Assembly: GCA_964533185.1 (NCBI GenBank)
Contig: CAZHLD010000043.1
Span: 1-24,211, forward strand
From: CAZHLD01 sp964533185
Lineage (GTDB): Bacteria; Acidobacteriota; Terriglobia; Acidiferrales; UBA7541
Direction of reading: 5' to 3'
DNA length: 24,211 nt
A program made the translations under genes and the position numbers. Within the stretch, counting starts at the first letter, position 1, and the number at the start of each line of letters is the position of its first letter. The notes beneath the pieces were generated by a model. The model searched no databases. It had not been told where the DNA came from and was given only the letters and a program-made list of their open reading frames with translations. Shown one piece after another: positions 15,169 through 23,007 of the stretch.

Positions 15169-16161
15169 TCAATTTCGGAAGGCTCTGGCGGCGGCGACGC
15201 AGGCGCGCAGTTTTTCGATGGCTTCTTCAACGGTGCGCGTCTTCAGGCCGCAGTCCGGGTCCACCCAGACTTTCTCCCTGGGCAGAATGCTGAGAGCCTG
15301 CTCGACGCGCTTGCGGACGGTGGCGGTGTCCTCAATCTGGTGCGAGTGGACGTCCACGACGCCGAAGCTGATGTCCTTGGTGAAGGGTTTGCTGCGGAAG
15401 AGTTCGATCATGTGCAGATCGCTATTCGACATTTCGAGGTCGAAATTGTGCACGGGCATATCGAGCATGCCCGGGTAGATGTACTCAAACGCGCCGTAAC
15501 AGGCGTGGGTGATGAAGTAGGCGTCGAGGCCGTCGGTGACGACGTGCATCGCCTCGATGGCGATGGCCAGCTCTTCGGGGCGCACCGAAAGCGCCGGCTC
15601 GTCAATTTGAACAATCTTGCAGCCGGCGGCAACCAGCGCTTCAACTTCTTTGCGGATCACGGCGGCCAGCGCCATACAGGTGGCCTTGCGGTCGGGGTAG
15701 AACTCGTTGAAGCTCCAGTCCATCACGGTATAAGGGCCGGTGAGCATGCCCTTGACGGGCTTTTTCGTCAGGCTCTGCGCGTACTTCCACCAGTCCACCG
15801 TGATGGGCTTGGGCCAGCGGACCTCGCCGGTGACGATGGGCTTGTGGTAGTAGCGGTTGCCGTAGCTGCGCACGACGCCGCTGGTGGTGAAGCCGGGCAG
15901 GCGCTCGGCAAAGTAGGCCACCATGTCGCCGCGGTACATTTCGCCGTCCACTAGGACGTCGATCCCCAGCTCTTCCTGCTTGGCGATCCAGAAGGCGGTG
16001 GCCTTGCGCTCGAGCTCTTCAAGCTGCGGCGCGGTGATCTTGCCCTTGTTGAAGTCCGCGCGGGCTTTCACCAGGTAGTCGGGCTTCGGGAAGCTGCCCA
16101 CCGAAGTGGTGGGGAAGAGCGGCAGGTCCATGCCCAGTTGCTGGAGTTTTTCACGGCTCAT
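15169..16161 (-). CDS. Cobalamin-independent methionine synthase, catalytic half
   Basis: This is a 330-residue MetE C-terminal-type protein, which transfers a methyl group to homocysteine using zinc. It begins with the folate-barrel opening FPTTSVGSFPKP, then VDGEMYRGDMV, MLTGPYTVMDWSF, IVQIDEPAL, and the zinc site: His and Cys in THACYGAF, Glu in NFDLEMSN, Cys in VDPDCGLKTR. It lacks the N-terminal barrel of full MetE, but a gene like that half lies 35 bases upstream on the same strand. The methyl donor could be a folate or a corrinoid, as in the short MetE types. Assignment to the superfamily is secure. Confidence 0.9.
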   Translation of the reverse strand: MSREKLQQLGMDLPLFPTTSVGSFPKPDYLVKARADFNKGKITAPQLEELERKATAFWIAKQEELGIDVLVDGEMYRGDMVAYFAERLPGFTTSGVVRSYGNRYYHKPIVTGEVRWPKPITVDWWKYAQSLTKKPVKGMLTGPYTVMDWSFNEFYPDRKATCMALAAVIRKEVEALVAAGCKIVQIDEPALSVRPEELAIAIEAMHVVTDGLDAYFITHACYGAFEYIYPGMLDMPVHNFDLEMSNSDLHMIELFRSKPFTKDISFGVVDVHSHQIEDTATVRKRVEQALSILPREKVWVDPDCGLKTRTVEEAIEKLRACVAAARAFRN

Positions 16162-16196
16162 CGGTTTTCTCCGGGGGTCTTCTCCTGCCCTTGTCG

Positions 16197-17261
16197 TCAG
16201 GCGGGGCGCTCGGCGCTGCGAGCGCGCTGGCCTTCAACAGTAGCCTGGATCTTGCCCAGCAATTGCAGCTTCGCAAATGCCTTCTCGCGCGGCAAGTACT
16301 CAAGCCCGCACGACGTGCTCAGGAAGGCCACGCCGCCAGCGATGCGCGGCAGCAACTTCTCGACTTGCCGGGCCACGGTGGCAACGTCTTCCAGCTTGGT
16401 GTTGCGGCCGTCCACCAAGCCGAGCGCGAGCGGCATGGGCGCGCCCGCTGCGCAAACAACGTCCACCAGCTTCGGGTTGTAGGTGAAGTCTAGCCGGAGC
16501 ACGTCCACGGGCAAGGCCGAGAGCTTGGCATAGAGTGGCACGCAATCGTTGAAGTACACGCACAGAGCAATCTTCACGGGCTTCCCTTGTCGGCCGGCGT
16601 CCTGCCGAACGATGGCCAGCGAGTTGAGCGCGCGGGCGAACACATCCCAGTCCTGCGGGTACTTCAAGATGGCGGGCTCGTCCACCTGGATGAACTGCGC
16701 GCCGGCCTCGGCCAGCGCGCGGACCTCGGCAGCCAGCGCCTCGGCAAAGGCCATCGCGCGTGCTTCGAGCGGGCGCATCACCGGGTCTTCGGCGATGGAG
16801 AGCTTGGCCAGCGTGTACGGCCCGGTGAGCACGGGCTTGATGCCCAGCCGCCCGGCCTTGCCGTCGGGCGTGGGCATGGAGCCGAGGGCGTTGGCGGCGA
16901 AGAGATACTCGTCCACCACCATCGGCGCGGTGCGCGCGGGGCGCCCGGTAAGCACCGGCTGGCGGAAATAGGTGTTGGTATCAAAGAAACGCAGCAGTCC
17001 CTTGATCTGCGTGTTGGAAAGTTTTCCGGCCAGGTGCGAGATGGGGTCGTACCAGCGGATCAGTCCGTCGGTCACGAGTTCGATGCCCGCGCGCACCTGC
17101 TCTTCAACGGCGCGGCGGGTCATCGCTGCTTCCGCGTCGGACAGGTCGGCGGGCGTGCGCTCGCCGCGGTCCACCGCAGCGATGGTGCGGCGGAGCACCT
17201 GCAGCTCCGGAGAATCGCCGATGCGCGGGTAGCTGCCGCTGCTCGAGAGGATCAGAGCCAT
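16197..17261 (-). CDS. MetE N-terminal-domain-like protein
   Basis: This is a 354-residue member of the MetE/UROD-like barrel superfamily. It starts SSSGSYPRIGDSPELQ and shows KPVLTGPYTLAKLS, FIQVDEPAIL, PLALGLVDGRNTK and the ending STSCGLEYLPREKA. The LGLVDGRN block and the lack of the zinc His-x-Cys pair (it has ALCVYF in that place, and Asp for the Glu ligand) match the non-catalytic N-terminal half of MetE. It probably works with the catalytic half encoded next. The ATG at 17261 lies inside the end of mqnD (10-base overlap), so the two are coupled. The longer in-frame start at 17381 is rejected. Confidence 0.84.
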   Translation of the reverse strand: MALILSSSGSYPRIGDSPELQVLRRTIAAVDRGERTPADLSDAEAAMTRRAVEEQVRAGIELVTDGLIRWYDPISHLAGKLSNTQIKGLLRFFDTNTYFRQPVLTGRPARTAPMVVDEYLFAANALGSMPTPDGKAGRLGIKPVLTGPYTLAKLSIAEDPVMRPLEARAMAFAEALAAEVRALAEAGAQFIQVDEPAILKYPQDWDVFARALNSLAIVRQDAGRQGKPVKIALCVYFNDCVPLYAKLSALPVDVLRLDFTYNPKLVDVVCAAGAPMPLALGLVDGRNTKLEDVATVARQVEKLLPRIAGGVAFLSTSCGLEYLPREKAFAKLQLLGKIQATVEGQRARSAERPA

Positions 17262-18127
17262 TCGCCATCTTCGCTGAGGAATTCGACTTCGGCCGGGCCT
17301 TGCAGCAGGCCGGCGCTGACGCCGCGCGCCAGCAGTTCGCGCACCGCCTGGCGGCCCCGCTCGCCGTAGCCGAGGGTCCACTGGTTGACGTACATGCCCA
17401 CAAACTTATCGGCGAGCTCGATATCCATGTCGCGGGCAAACTGCATGGCATAGTTGAGCGCCGCGTCGCGGTGCTCGAGTGCGAAGGCCACGCTCTGCTT
17501 GATCGCCCGCGCCACCTGAGCGCCCACCTGAGGGCCCAGGGCGCGGCGCACGGCGTTGCCGCCGAGCGGCAGCGGCAGGCCGGTCTGCTCGAGCCACCAC
17601 TGGCCCAGGTCCACCACCTTGTGCAACCCGGCCTGCTGGAAGAGCAGCTGCCCTTCGTGGATGAGCAGGCCCGCGTCCACCGTTTCGTTGCGCACGGCAT
17701 CCAGGATCTGGTCGAAGGCCATCGGTACAGGCTCCACCCCCGGCTCGTACAGACGCAGCGTCAGGTAGGCGGTCGTATTCAGGCCCGGGACGGCGATGCG
17801 CCGGCCGGCCAACTGTTCGCGCTTGAGCGGGTGGGAGGCCACGACGATGGGGCCATAGCCTTCGCCGAAGCTGGCGCCGCATTCGAGCAGCGCATACGCG
17901 TTGCGCAGTAGCGGGTAGGCGGAAAAGCTCAGCGCGGTGACGTCGTAGATCTCGCGCTGCGCGGCCTGGTTGAGCGTCTCGATATCGGCGAGCACGTGAG
18001 TGAACTTCAGCCCGGGCGTCCGCACCTTGCGGGTGGCCAGCGCGTAGAACATAAAGGCGTCGTCGGAATCCGGGGAATGCGCCAGTTGGAGTTCCATCAC
18101 TTTGCTGGTGGCTTGCTGTTTCACCAT
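17252..18127 (-). CDS. mqnD: 1,4-dihydroxy-6-naphthoate synthase MqnD
   Basis: MqnD carries out the last dedicated step of the futalosine menaquinone pathway, converting cyclic dehypoxanthine futalosine to 1,4-dihydroxy-6-naphthoate. The 291-residue product has a bilobed binding-protein-like fold, with family motifs HSPDSDDAFMFYAL (17-30), DIETLNQAAQREIYDVTA, ECGASFGEGYGPIVVA, IAVPGLNTTAYLTLRLY, and IHEGQ with the likely catalytic His157. I chose ATG at 18127 because TGAGGA lies about 8 bases upstream; a second ATG at 18097 is possible. Other mqn genes are not in the window. It heads the operon with the split methionine synthase. Confidence 0.93.
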   Translation of the reverse strand: MVKQQATSKVMELQLAHSPDSDDAFMFYALATRKVRTPGLKFTHVLADIETLNQAAQREIYDVTALSFSAYPLLRNAYALLECGASFGEGYGPIVVASHPLKREQLAGRRIAVPGLNTTAYLTLRLYEPGVEPVPMAFDQILDAVRNETVDAGLLIHEGQLLFQQAGLHKVVDLGQWWLEQTGLPLPLGGNAVRRALGPQVGAQVARAIKQSVAFALEHRDAALNYAMQFARDMDIELADKFVGMYVNQWTLGYGERGRQAVRELLARGVSAGLLQGPAEVEFLSEDGEWL

Positions 18128-18241
18128 GGAATTGTCCTCAGGGTGTTCACTGGTTCTTTCGCCAGCGGAACGCAGCACACCGCTTCGTTAGCCGCGCGTC
18201 GTGATGCCCCGGGGAAAGGCAGGGCGAAGAACGGAACGGAA

Positions 18242-18270
18242 AGACTAGCACACTCGGCCGCAACCTTCCA
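18242..18270 (-). promoter_or_regulatory. Possible promoter for the mqnD operon
   Basis: On the minus strand an extended -10 TGC-TAGTCT (TAGTCT at 18247-18242) has a weak -35 TGGAAG (18270-18265) 17 bases upstream. It lies about 115 bases before the mqnD start in otherwise non-coding sequence. Confidence 0.35.
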
Positions 18271-18309
18271 CCGGCGAGGTTGTTCAATGCGGAACGGGAT
18301 ACAAATTCA

Positions 18310-19347
18310 TTACAAGGCGGAGACGAGCCTGGCCAGCGCGCTGTCAAAATCGGTGCGGCCATCGAGGTAGGGCTGCCAATAGCGCTCGAGCAGGCGCTGG
18401 TAGTTTTGCCAGCCGCGGGTGAAGAGGCCCATGCGGTAGGCATAGGGCGTGTAGCCGTCCACCACTACGGCGGGCAAACTACTGGACTCTCCCGCTGGCG
18501 CCACCAGGGCGCGGCGCACCACTTCGCCCGTTGTGTAGAAGAGCAGCGCGTGCCAGAGTTCCCGCGGAATGGGTTTGCCCAGGCGGCGACATTCCCGAGC
18601 AATCGCCTCATTCACCTCGCCGGCCAGGGCGCGCGAGGCTTCGTGGAAGAGCACCTCGAACGCGCCGCGGCCCTGAATATCCGGGTCGTTCGAGGAGATG
18701 GTGACGCGCAGGGGATCGAGCGTGGTGTAGGCGCCGGCCGAGCCGGCGTCGTGGGCCACGTCCACGCGGATGCGCCCCGCGGGCCACTCGGCGCGATAGA
18801 TCGCAGCCAGCCCCTCGGCCAACCGCCGGCCTTTTTGCCGCACCAGCGGTGCGACCGCCGCGATCCATTCGCGGTTTTGCTTGTCGTGCGACGGCCACCA
18901 GTGTGCGCGATAGATCGGCGCGGCCCGCTCGAGTGCAGCCACCAGTTCCGGGCGCAGGCCGGACTTTGACAGGTCCGGCTCGGCTTCGAGCTCGGCCAGG
19001 CGGTCTTTGATCAAGACCAGGTCGCGGTTGAAGAGCAAGTCGCGGCCGGCCATCTGCGCCGCGTAGTACCCGCGCGCACTCTCCCAGGCTGCCTGCTCGG
19101 CGGGCGTCAACTCAGGCGCCGGCTGGGCTTTTGCGGGAGCGCTTGTCTTGCTGGCCGAGCGTGTCCCCTGCGATTGCTGTCGCGCCTGCTGATAAAGAAA
19201 ATGATGCAGGTTGATCCAGAAGCCGCTGTGAAACTCGAAGACCGGGACCGGCGGCTCACCCGGCGTCTGCGTTGCTGCTGCCGGCGCCAGCAGGAGCACG
19301 CAAAGTAAAAGAGTAATGCTTCGCGTCAGTTGGGGAATAGCCCACAC
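18310..19347 (-). CDS. Exported protein with degenerate HExxH-like motif
   Basis: This is a 345-residue exported protein: signal peptide to about residue 26, then EFHSGFWINLHHFLY, an Ala/Pro/Lys linker (60-85), and a helical C-terminal domain. That domain contains FEVLFHEASRAL (235-239), and about 30 residues later ELWHALLFYTTGEVV. The pattern resembles a zinc metallopeptidase-like family where HEASH would be expected; here the second His is Arg (codon CGC, one base from CAC). It may be an inactive relative. Start GTG at 19347 has no good ribosome site, so the start is uncertain. No family name is certain. Confidence 0.75.
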   Translation of the reverse strand: MWAIPQLTRSITLLLCVLLLAPAAATQTPGEPPVPVFEFHSGFWINLHHFLYQQARQQSQGTRSASKTSAPAKAQPAPELTPAEQAAWESARGYYAAQMAGRDLLFNRDLVLIKDRLAELEAEPDLSKSGLRPELVAALERAAPIYRAHWWPSHDKQNREWIAAVAPLVRQKGRRLAEGLAAIYRAEWPAGRIRVDVAHDAGSAGAYTTLDPLRVTISSNDPDIQGRGAFEVLFHEASRALAGEVNEAIARECRRLGKPIPRELWHALLFYTTGEVVRRALVAPAGESSSLPAVVVDGYTPYAYRMGLFTRGWQNYQRLLERYWQPYLDGRTDFDSALARLVSAL

Positions 19348-19370
19348 GCTGACGATGTTAGCCGATGCCG

Positions 19371-19390
19371 CCGGGTTCTACCAAACCCGG
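19371..19390 (-). terminator. Hairpin after the SnoaL-like gene
   Basis: Perfect 7-base stem CCGGGTT / AACCCGG (19371-19377 and 19384-19390) with a 6-base loop, located between the SnoaL-like gene's stop at 19450 and the next start. There is no U-run, so termination is uncertain. Confidence 0.3.
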
Positions 19391-19449
19391 ATTCGCGCAC
19401 CGGCACGGTCCGCCCTTGCGTGTGAAGAGCATGGATTTGCTCGTGCAGA

Positions 19450-19917
19450 CTATTGCAGCGTCGGCGGCTGGCTGACGGGAAGCGGTGAAGCATGGTGCGC
19501 GACCATTTTCCAGGCGGGACGCGCTTGCCCCGGCGGCGCGTCAGCCGGAGGGTCGCGCAGGACGAAGAGGTTGGTCGCCTGCACCAACGCCTGGTCGAAG
19601 CCGCGCTCAAAACTGCTGGTGACCTGCTCGGTGCAGGCCACCCAAGCCACCGTGCCTTCGACGCGCACCCACACCGAGGTGATCTCGATCTTCATCCGCT
19701 GCGTGTTGGTGAAGATCCGCGCCCAGCTCTCGCGGACTTCTTCCCAGCCCAGCAACAGGTCCCAGCCCGGGTGGACGCACTCGACCCAGTCTTCATGCAG
19801 CCAGACCTCATCCATCTGCTCGAGGCTAAGCGCGGCGAAGGCCTGGTAGAAGCGCCGGTTGGCCTCGCGAACGGCTTGTTCGAGGGTTTCAAGCTTCTCT
19901 GCTGCGCGTGAGGGCAT
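19450..19917 (-). CDS. SnoaL-like (NTF2 fold) domain protein
   Basis: This is a 155-residue single-domain protein of the NTF2/SnoaL-like fold. Its pattern is a first helix with FYQAFAALSLEQMDEVWLHED, then CVHPGWDLLLGWEEVRESW, the strands IEITSVWVRVEGTVAWVACTE, and the ending WKMVAHHASP. Such domains bind small molecules or act as isomerase-like or regulatory folds; no substrate can be inferred. ATG at 19917 is preferred over TTG at 19953, although no clear ribosome site is seen. It is downstream of bioY. Confidence 0.82.
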   Translation of the reverse strand: MPSRAAEKLETLEQAVREANRRFYQAFAALSLEQMDEVWLHEDWVECVHPGWDLLLGWEEVRESWARIFTNTQRMKIEITSVWVRVEGTVAWVACTEQVTSSFERGFDQALVQATNLFVLRDPPADAPPGQARPAWKMVAHHASPLPVSQPPTLQ

Positions 19918-19990
19918 GTTTAGGTGCTTCGAGGCGGGGCGCCCGAAGCGCAAACTCTGGACTCTGCAGGCCCCGAATCCTGCGCCGTAG

Positions 19991-20587
19991 TTACTTCGAC
20001 GTGGCCAGCTCGACGCCGCGCACCGCGGCCACCACCAGAGCGATCTTCAGTACGTCAAAGGGCAGGAAGGGCAGCACACTGCCGGCCAACGCAGCGCTCC
20101 AGCTCATCCCGGTGAGCAGCGTGTACCAGAGAAAGCCCGAGGTCAGGATCAGTGCTTCGCCTGGCACAACCGCGGCCACCAGCCGCAGCGTGCGCGCGTC
20201 GCGGCCCGGCTCCACGCGGGCGACAAAGCGCTCCACCAGCCAGCCGGTCAGAAAGGCAGCAAACGGGTAAGCCCACAGGTAGCCGGCCGTCGGCCCCATG
20301 AATCGTGCGATGCCGGGCGCGCCGTAAGGCTGAAAGACCGGCAGGCCGGCGGCCCCTTCGAGCAGATAGAGCACTACGGCAAGGGCCGCGCGGCGCGAGC
20401 CGAGCAAGACTGCGATCAGCATCACGCCGAAGGTCTGGCCGGTGACCGGCACGGGTGTCCAGGGCAGGGAAATCGCGATCTGCGCGCAGAGCGCAAGCAA
20501 CAGGTTCGCCGCGGCGATGCGCAGGACGTCGCGCAGCACGCCTTCGCCCGGAATCACCCAATCGGCCAGTACTCTCGGCTGAGCCAT
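19991..20587 (-). CDS. bioY: Biotin transporter BioY (ECF S-component)
   Basis: BioY is the membrane substrate-binding component for biotin uptake. The 198-residue protein has about six membrane segments and the family blocks WTPVPVTGQTFGVMLIAVLLG, LYLLEGAAGLPVF, FMGPTAGYLWAYPFAAFLTG and PFLPFDVLKI. No EcfA or EcfT energy-coupling genes lie nearby; BioY can act with shared modules elsewhere or alone. ATG at 20587 has AGGAGA 5-6 bases upstream. An 18-base palindromic motif (20608-20625) and a possible promoter near 20680 lie upstream. Confidence 0.93.
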   Translation of the reverse strand: MAQPRVLADWVIPGEGVLRDVLRIAAANLLLALCAQIAISLPWTPVPVTGQTFGVMLIAVLLGSRRAALAVVLYLLEGAAGLPVFQPYGAPGIARFMGPTAGYLWAYPFAAFLTGWLVERFVARVEPGRDARTLRLVAAVVPGEALILTSGFLWYTLLTGMSWSAALAGSVLPFLPFDVLKIALVVAAVRGVELATSK

Positions 20588-20607
20588 TGTTCTCCTCGCG
20601 TGTGGGT

Positions 20608-20625
20608 GCGCGCACGAGCGCGCTG
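20608..20625. repeat. Palindromic motif, copy 1 (upstream of bioY)
   Basis: GCGCGCACGAGCGCGCTG. A GCGCGC inverted pair separated by 4 bases, about 20-38 bases before the bioY start. It is repeated with one change at 23011-23028. Confidence 0.5.
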
Positions 20626-20679
20626 AAGATTTCCGCGGACGGCTACGTGCCGCTTTGCGCCCGCAGTTTCTGTGGCCGA

Positions 20680-20710
20680 ATCATACCTGAGAACGTTCTG
20701 GCATGCACGA
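20680..20710 (-). promoter_or_regulatory. Possible bioY promoter with inverted repeat
   Basis: Minus-strand TATGAT (20685-20680) is a good -10 hexamer. No clear -35 lies 17 bases upstream. A perfect palindrome AGAACGTTCT (20690-20699) lies in the spacer and could be an operator. No BirA-type operator was recognised. Confidence 0.3.
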
Positions 20711-20746
20711 ACTTGCTGCGAGGAGAGTCTGCGGCTCATCCGGGTC

Positions 20747-20783
20747 CGACCACCGGATTGTTCCCGTGAGCGTTGGGTGGTCG
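20747..20783 (-). terminator. Hairpin just after the PilZ gene
   Basis: Perfect 8-base stem CGACCACC / GGTGGTCG (20747-20754 and 20776-20783) with a 21-base loop, beginning 6 bases past the PilZ gene's stop on the minus strand. There is no U-run, so it is only a possible terminator. Confidence 0.35.
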
Positions 20784-20789
20784 CTTAGC

Positions 20790-21365
20790 CTAGATGTCGC
20801 GTAACAATGCGGTTCCCTCGGCCTCCGTGAGCACGTGTTTGCGGATCAGCAGGCTGATGAGCTGGTTCAGCACCAGATGGTCGCTGGCCGGGGAGGACTT
20901 CTCGGTGGGGGCCGCGGGCTGGGTCGCGTACTGCTGAAGCGTCGGCATCGTCGGGGAGGACGAAGGAGCCAGCTCGCCGCTCAGCTCGCCGATCCACTGG
21001 CGCAGGACTTCCAGCTGTTCGGTGCTGACCTCCGTGAAAGCCAATCCCATACCCATCCCGATCTGCGCGAAGATCACTTGCGCGTGCGCCTCGAAACGCC
21101 GCGCCTGGTCGGCCAGCCGCAGACGGACAGAGGTGCCAATCGGAAACAAGCTGATGGAGTCCATGTAACAGCCCCCGATGCCCAGATCGGTTGTGCGGCC
21201 CATGATGCGCGCATGCGACTGCGGTTCCAAGACTTCGGCAGTCACGGAGCACGGGAAGCGGGCTCCGCTGCGGCGTTCTTCTTGCGGATCAACGCGGCTT
21301 TCCTTCGAGCGAAGAGCCATCGAGTAACCGTCGGCATTGGCCCGCTTGCGAGGCCGGTCTGGCAT
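20790..21365 (-). CDS. PilZ domain protein
   Basis: This 191-residue protein carries a PilZ domain, which typically binds cyclic di-GMP. The RxxxR element is RRSGAR (R32-R36), and the second motif is DLGIGG (60-65), where the usual Ser of DxSxxG is Gly; binding may be altered. After the domain come a Ser/Pro/Thr linker and a small C-terminal helix pair, LVLNQLISLLIRKHVLTEAEG. I chose ATG at 21365 because GGGGAG lies about 9 bases upstream; ATG at 21320 is the other candidate. The 398-residue frame upstream is an artefact running into the gap. Confidence 0.85.
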   Translation of the reverse strand: MPDRPRKRANADGYSMALRSKESRVDPQEERRSGARFPCSVTAEVLEPQSHARIMGRTTDLGIGGCYMDSISLFPIGTSVRLRLADQARRFEAHAQVIFAQIGMGMGLAFTEVSTEQLEVLRQWIGELSGELAPSSSPTMPTLQQYATQPAAPTEKSSPASDHLVLNQLISLLIRKHVLTEAEGTALLRDI

Positions 21366-21389
21366 GGCTGGTGGCTCCCCTGGCCAGAA

Positions 21390-21599
21390 GATGGTGTTGG
21401 TTGTTTGCCGGGTGCGCCCCCGTGGATGGGGACACCTCTGCCGGNNNNNNNNNNNNNNNNNNNNNNNNNNNNNNNNNNNNNNNNNNNNNNNNNNNNNNNN
21501 NNNNNNNNNNNNNNNNNNNNNNNNNNNNNNNNNNNNNNNNNNNNGATGGTGTTGGTTGTTTGCCGGGTGCGCCCCCGTGGATGGGGACACCTCTGCCGG
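21390..21599. repeat. 55-base direct repeat on both sides of the gap
   Basis: Positions 21390-21444 and 21545-21599 are identical over exactly 55 bases and directly flank the 100-N gap. This is the length expected for a k-mer overlap left by a de Bruijn assembler, so the two contigs probably overlap and the gap is not real. A genuine tandem repeat is less likely. Confidence 0.8.
21445..21544. other. Assembly gap (100 N), probably artefactual
   Basis: Exactly 100 N between two identical 55-base flanks, upstream of the PilZ gene. No gene is interrupted. Confidence 0.95.
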
Positions 21600-21681
21600 A
21601 GACAATATGGAAGGGGTGACTCTATCGTCTCCCTCTCGCCTGTAAAATTCAACACCGAAAAGGCAGGGGATGGCGGATTGT

Positions 21682-22587
21682 TTAACGGGCTTCGATGCGC
21701 GGGTCAGTGGCCGCGGCCACGGCGCCCTGCCTATCGGCGCCGCGGAGGATTCCGGCAGAATCGAGCAGGTAGGAGATTCGCCCGCTCTTGCCGTAGTCGG
21801 TGGGCGTGGCGGCCAACTCGAAGCCGTCTGCGGCGCCGCCCGAGCCGGGCACGATGCGGTAGCGAAAGGCGTAGCCGCCCTTGCTGCCCGCCGCCAGCTC
21901 GGAATCCACCAGCCCTGCGGCCTCGGGCGAGATGCCTTCTTTCGGCGCGGGGCCCAGAACGGCCAGGGTCTCCGGCAGGCGTCCAAACGCGCGCCGGTAA
22001 GTGCCGATAGCGTCGGAGAGGCGGCGCAACGCGGCCACGGCGGCAGCTTCGCGGGCTTCGAGGTCCGATCTCTCCCACTGCCGGGCCAGCGTCGGAATAT
22101 CCAACAGCAGCAGGCCCACCGAAAGCAGCTTCCAGGTACCGGCTTCGCGCACCAGGCCGAACTCCACGCGGCGCGACATCTCGCCCGTGCGCGAAACCGG
22201 CTGGCCGGGAATGCTCACTTCGACCGGAAGAAAGGCGAGGTTTTCCCGCACGCGCGACTCACCAAAACGCATTTCGGTGGTGATTCCCGGCGCCTCGCAG
22301 CGAAGAACGTCGCGGCCCGCGGCGTCGGTCGAACGCAGCGGACGCCCGGGGTCTTCGAGCAGGACCAGGCGCTTCAGGATGGCATTGCGCGGCGGAAATG
22401 GCAGCTCGCGGTAGGCCCGCGCGTTTGCAGCCGTCAGGTGGTCGGCAAACTGCGCATCGTTCTGCCGGCAGGCCGCGGAAAGCACCGAGGCCAGCGTCTC
22501 CGTCGCATCGCTCTCCGGCGCCTGCTGGGGAAGGGCGGGAGCAGCCAGCATGGCAATCGCTGCCAGAATCACGGCGAGTTTTTTCAT
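21682..22587 (-). CDS. Exported protein with pseudopilin-like C-terminal domain
   Basis: This is a 301-residue exported protein. The signal peptide ends near residue 21 (AAPALPQ). An N-terminal alpha/beta domain (about 30-170) is unrecognised. The C-terminal part (about 175-301) reads REAAAVAALRRLSDAIGTYR, LPETLAVLGP, GGYAFRYRI, TPTDYGKSGRISYLLDSAG and a TDPRIE end. This is the pattern of pilin-like proteins of Acidobacteria, but without the N-terminal methylation site. ATG at 22587 is used; TTG at 22596, with GAGG 5 bases upstream, is an alternative. It follows the receiver gene closely and is probably in the same operon. Confidence 0.8.
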   Translation of the reverse strand: MKKLAVILAAIAMLAAPALPQQAPESDATETLASVLSAACRQNDAQFADHLTAANARAYRELPFPPRNAILKRLVLLEDPGRPLRSTDAAGRDVLRCEAPGITTEMRFGESRVRENLAFLPVEVSIPGQPVSRTGEMSRRVEFGLVREAGTWKLLSVGLLLLDIPTLARQWERSDLEAREAAAVAALRRLSDAIGTYRRAFGRLPETLAVLGPAPKEGISPEAAGLVDSELAAGSKGGYAFRYRIVPGSGGAADGFELAATPTDYGKSGRISYLLDSAGILRGADRQGAVAAATDPRIEAR

Positions 22588-22603
22588 GCGTATCAAGAGA
22601 GCC

Positions 22604-22963
22604 TCATGCTGGCGATTTGGCTGATGAAAGTATGGCGGCCAGGTTCTGCGTAAACTTCGACCGCGGCATCACCTGCCGGCAGCCGGCGGCCCTGGCGCGT
22701 TCGGCGAGATCGGTTTGCACGTGAGAGAAGAAGGCAATCACCGGGCGTTGGTTGCCTGAGTTGCGGAGACGCTCAAGCGCCTCGATGGCGCCGCCGCGCG
22801 CGTTCAGGTCCACGATCAGCAGCGCCGCTTCGGGCCGGGCGGCTTCGGCGAGAAAAGCTTCGGCGGTGGCCGCCGTGGCCACCTTCACGCCGGAGTGTCG
22901 CGCGGTCTCGTGCAGCTTGGCCTGAAAGAAGACATCGTCCACCAGCGCCACCACGTCAGCCAT
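22604..22963 (-). CDS. Stand-alone receiver (REC)-like domain protein
   Basis: This is a 119-residue CheY-like domain. It keeps an acidic pair (DD at 9-10), a phosphoacceptor-like Asp52 in LIVDLNARGG, Ser80 in the switch strand FFSH and Lys103 in MPRSKF. It has no output domain. The surroundings of the conserved residues are unusual for a receiver (FFQAKL in place of the usual loop), so it may be a divergent or non-phosphorylated version. GGAGGT lies 10 bases before the ATG. It heads the operon with the pseudopilin-like protein and is divergent from the glutaredoxin-like gene. Confidence 0.8.
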   Translation of the reverse strand: MADVVALVDDVFFQAKLHETARHSGVKVATAATAEAFLAEAARPEAALLIVDLNARGGAIEALERLRNSGNQRPVIAFFSHVQTDLAERARAAGCRQVMPRSKFTQNLAAILSSAKSPA

Positions 22964-23007
22964 ATTGCTGCGTACCTCCGAACCCTCTCCGGTGTATCAC
23001 GCGCGGG

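Noticed and set aside
13987..15954. Long plus-strand frame (655 codons) across ggt and metE
   Set aside because: Antisense to two well-supported genes and runs through the 100-N gap.
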